From Flavobacteriales bacterium (GTDB lineage Bacteria; Bacteroidota; Bacteroidia; Flavobacteriales_F; PHOS-HE28): 64,000 nt of DNA. The notes beneath the pieces were generated by a model. The model saw only the letters and a program-made list of their open reading frames with translations. It had not been told where the DNA came from and did no database searches. Positions 59,848 to 64,000 of the stretch are shown piece by piece (positions within the stretch are counted from its first letter, which is position 1; every line of letters starts with the position of its first letter). The position numbers and the translations under genes were made by a program. The stretch covers positions 89,898 through 153,897 of the forward strand of contig JAIOIH010000031.1 in assembly GCA_019912395.1 (NCBI GenBank), written 5' to 3'.

Positions 59848-59855
59848 GAACTTTG
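59848..59855 (+). promoter_or_regulatory. Candidate -7 promoter element (GAACTTTG) of hutU
   Basis: GAACTTTG differs from TAnnTTTG at the first base and ends 4 nt before the hutU ATG, the same distance as the elements before the FMN reductase and cyclase genes. Confidence 0.35.
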
Positions 59856-59859
59856 CGGC

Positions 59860-61890
<2,031 letters not shown>

Positions 61891-61901
61891 TCCATGGCTG
61901 C

Positions 61902-62591
61902 ATGCGTGCCGCGTTCCTGCTTGTAACGCTCGTGGTAAGTCAATGGTCCGCAGCGCAGGACCAAACGAGCCTGTGGCTTCGCTATTCCTTTCGGATTCCG
62001 CTGGATACGAACTGGACCGTGCAAATGGACCCCGACTTCCGCACCGAACTGGCTCCGAATACATGGGGCTTCACGCAGTGGTTGTTCCGGAGCGACTTCC
62101 AACGGCGCTTGAACGATGTGCATACCGTGGGATTTGGCGCAGTGGGTGCGTACAATACCGACGAACAACAACTCGTCGAGATGTTCGAATGGCGTCCACA
62201 GGTCACCTTGCTCACACGTCCACGCTCCCTCGATCGCAGGTTGCTGTTGCGAGGGAGGGTGGAATGGCGGCAACAATACTTTTCCTCGGACGGGGAAACC
62301 GCGTCCCAGAGCTTCGGCACCTTGCGCTGTCGTGCCCTGGTCCAGTACGAGATCCCCTTTGCCCGGACCAAGCACCTCATGACGCGTGGATTCCGCAACC
62401 AGGCCGAGATCATGGTCCGGGCGTACACGGATACGCCCTTGGGCTTCATGGACCAGCTCCGCTTGTCCTCCGCGTGGGTGATGCCGGCCTCCAGGAAGGT
62501 GGAAATGGAGGTCATGTGGATGTGGTTCCTTCGGGAGAAGGAAATATGGCAGCAGTGGTTCCGGATCGCCTTCGTACACCGGCTCGTGTAA
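61902..62591 (+). CDS. DUF2490-like outer-membrane protein
   Basis: 229 aa from the ATG at 61902, 11 nt after the hutU stop; the ORF-track start lies inside hutU. A signal peptide (MRAAFLLVTLVVSQWSAAQ) is followed by strands of a beta-barrel typical of DUF2490: LWLRYSFRIPLDTNWTVQMD, EWRPQVTLLTRPRSLDRRLL, LRGRVEWRQQYFSSDG, LRCRALVQYEIPF, ending FRIAFVHRLV. Function unknown; probably cotranscribed with hutU. Confidence 0.82.
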   Translation: MRAAFLLVTLVVSQWSAAQDQTSLWLRYSFRIPLDTNWTVQMDPDFRTELAPNTWGFTQWLFRSDFQRRLNDVHTVGFGAVGAYNTDEQQLVEMFEWRPQVTLLTRPRSLDRRLLLRGRVEWRQQYFSSDGETASQSFGTLRCRALVQYEIPFARTKHLMTRGFRNQAEIMVRAYTDTPLGFMDQLRLSSAWVMPASRKVEMEVMWMWFLREKEIWQQWFRIAFVHRLV

Positions 62592-62685
62592 CCGCCTTGC
62601 TACCTTGTGACCTACGCAGGGCATCTCAAAGAAATATCCCTGGTAAACAGGGGATCCTGCGGGACGAAGTTGGACGTGTATAGAA

Positions 62686-62727
62686 TTCGGCGGATGTGGC
62701 AGAGTCATTCCCACATCCTTCGCCGAA
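62686..62727. terminator. Hairpin downstream of the DUF2490-like gene
   Basis: TTCGGCGGATGTGG, an 11-nt loop, then CCACATC-CTT-CGCCGAA give a 14-bp stem with a 3-nt bulge. It lies between the DUF2490-like gene and the next T9SS gene; no T-tract follows. Confidence 0.4.
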
Positions 62728-62782
62728 CGACTTACCTTCGACGGTGCGTTCCTTTCTGATCGAACCCTGAAATTGTGATCCC

Positions 62783-64000
62783 ATGAGAAACTCGTTACGC
62801 CCGCTCGTCCTTGGATCCACCCTTCTTATCCTCGGGGCTACCCTGGCGCAAGCGCCCTTCCAAGTCCGTGTCAACGGCCACATCGCCGAATGCGTCCCCG
62901 GCCAGATGGTGACCGTGCAAACCTTGCCCGGTACGCTGCCCGCACAATCCGTGGCGGTGCCTACGGACGGGAACTGTGACTTCCAAGCGAACCTCGGCCT
63001 CCTCTCCCCCACCGGCGGGGTCTTTGCCTACTCGTTGTGCAGCAACGGCACCAGCACCGGGGATTCATCGGCGTATGCCTTCAGCAATCCGATCGATTCC
63101 ACCACGCTGGACCTGGACCTCTCCTGCGAAGGCGCTGCCTCCGGCTTTTGCCAAGCTTGCGTTACGGTGGCACAGGATGGCACAACGCCCTTCAGTGCGC
63201 AGTTCACCAGCTGCAGCAGTGGCGGCGCACCACCGTACACCACCATCTGGTTGATGCCCGACGGCACCCTCAGCCTCGATGCGAGCCCCACCTTCCTCTT
63301 CAGTGGGCCCGGCGCATACGGCGTGTGCATGCAGGTCTCCGATGCCACGGGCTGCTCCAGTGTAGCGTGCGATACGGTGTTCGTCGGTGCGGACGGCACC
63401 ATCAACCCGCCGGGCTCGCTGCCCTGCCAAGCCGGCTTCTGGGTGCTCCAAGCCTATTCGGACACCTCCAGTGGCGGCGGCCTTTTGGCACCGATCCCCA
63501 ACGAGGTTTGGGTATGGAACCTCAGCAGCGGGGCCGACGGCATCGACCAATACTCCTGGGACTTCGGTGATGGCGATGGGTCCGCCGAGCCCTATCCCAC
63601 CCATGTGTACGATGGTCCCGGTCCCTGGCAACTCTGCCTTACCGTCAGCAGCGGCGCCTGTACGGACACCCACTGCGATACGGTGAGCATCGATGCGGAC
63701 GGGCTGCTGAACGGCATGATGCTCGATGGCCTCCACGTCGCTACGGAAAGCCGCTCGAACGGCTTCACGCTGAACGTGATCGCCTCCCTGCCCACGGGCA
63801 TTCACGAATGGCCGACCATCGCGGACTTCCGCCTATGGCCCAACCCGGCGCAGGATGAACTGAACATCTCCTTCAACAACAGGGGCTCCGGAACCGTGCC
63901 CGTGTCGGTGATAGACGCGACGGGCCGTACGGTGCTGGTTCAACAGCACAGCTTGGCCCTGGGCATCAATACGCTGCGGCTGAACACCGGAAGACTTTCA
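62783..64000 (+). CDS. Secreted PKD protein with T9SS sorting domain, partial
   Basis: Open from the ATG at 62783 to the window end (406 codons), so absent from the ORF track. Signal peptide MRNSLRPLVLGSTLLILGAT. A Cys-containing region resembling transthyretin-like folds (VRVNGHIAECVPGQMVTVQT, LDLDLSCEGAASGFCQACV) comes first. Then follow Ig/PKD domains (APPYTTIWLMPDGTLSLDAS, YSWDFGDGDGSAEPYPTHVY) and the start of a type A T9SS domain (FRLWPNPAQDELNISFNNRG, VIDATGRTVLVQQHSL). Only the last few residues should be missing. Surface or secreted protein of unknown function. Confidence 0.85.
   Translation, partial: MRNSLRPLVLGSTLLILGATLAQAPFQVRVNGHIAECVPGQMVTVQTLPGTLPAQSVAVPTDGNCDFQANLGLLSPTGGVFAYSLCSNGTSTGDSSAYAFSNPIDSTTLDLDLSCEGAASGFCQACVTVAQDGTTPFSAQFTSCSSGGAPPYTTIWLMPDGTLSLDASPTFLFSGPGAYGVCMQVSDATGCSSVACDTVFVGADGTINPPGSLPCQAGFWVLQAYSDTSSGGGLLAPIPNEVWVWNLSSGADGIDQYSWDFGDGDGSAEPYPTHVYDGPGPWQLCLTVSSGACTDTHCDTVSIDADGLLNGMMLDGLHVATESRSNGFTLNVIASLPTGIHEWPTIADFRLWPNPAQDELNISFNNRGSGTVPVSVIDATGRTVLVQQHSLALGINTLRLNTGRLS

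Overview
The window looks like a chromosomal segment of a high-GC member of the Bacteroidota, probably Flavobacteriales-like. The evidence is a fused lpxC/fabZ gene, a PorX response regulator with a PglZ-type domain, many secreted proteins with Por/T9SS C-terminal sorting domains, LytS/LytTR-type signalling, and recurring start-proximal TAnnTTTG-like (often TAnCTTCG) promoter elements instead of classical Shine-Dalgarno sites. No rRNA, tRNA or CRISPR array was seen.

Layout. 1-2.4 kb (minus strand): a SpoIIE-type phosphatase cut by the window edge, a second LpxD-like acyltransferase, and elongation factor P. 2.5-3.1 kb: an FMN reductase, then an intergenic stretch full of palindromes. 3.3-7.4 kb (minus): a tightly overlapping lipid A operon, lpxD - lpxC/fabZ - lpxA - ABC ATPase. 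7.4-8.8 kb: small envelope proteins, including a pentapeptide-like 'ENSSRST' repeat protein and a Met/Cys/Gly-rich anchored protein. 8.9-12.9 kb: a PKD/T9SS cargo protein and a 7TM adenylate cyclase. 13-18.2 kb: HD phosphohydrolase, porX, tsaE, ald and a small conserved protein. 18.2-22.5 kb: a LytTR regulator and its likely partner TPR histidine kinase, separated by a secreted protein and a tandem copy of a dispersed palindromic repeat.

23.4-36.7 kb is the accessory region, a defence island. It is a type I restriction-modification locus (hsdM, hsdS, hsdR) whose hsdS and hsdR are separated by five cargo genes read in the same direction: a UvrD-like helicase, an AbiJ/Abi_C-like protein with a HEPN-type R...H motif, a coiled-coil CHAT caspase-like protease overlapping it by 4 bp, a single-chain GmrSD-type nuclease with a DUF5655-like tail, and an HELGH metallopeptidase. 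hsdM and hsdR have the GC-rich composition of the chromosome. The cargo and the two HsdS target-recognition domains are visibly AT-richer. Related low-complexity repeats lie on both sides of the island in opposite orientation. The AbiJ/HEPN + CHAT pair is the best candidate for an undescribed protease-activated toxin system.

37-46.5 kb: a giant (about 2,020 aa) PKD/Ig adhesin-like protein with a gliding-type (CHU_C) C-terminus, a lipoprotein, an outer-membrane barrel, and a secreted esterase-like T9SS protein. 46.6-50.2 kb: proline dehydrogenase, divergent from aroB-aroA. 50.4-53.4 kb: a LysM glucosaminidase, a DUF5522-like protein, and an ELWxxDGT-repeat T9SS protein. 53.6-59.8 kb: two T9SS paralogues with almost identical 5' ends bracket a copper-type lipoprotein and an OprC/NosA-like TonB receptor. 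59.9-64 kb: urocanate hydratase, a DUF2490-like outer-membrane protein, and a T9SS PKD protein cut by the window end.

All functional calls come from reading motifs by eye. No database search was run.
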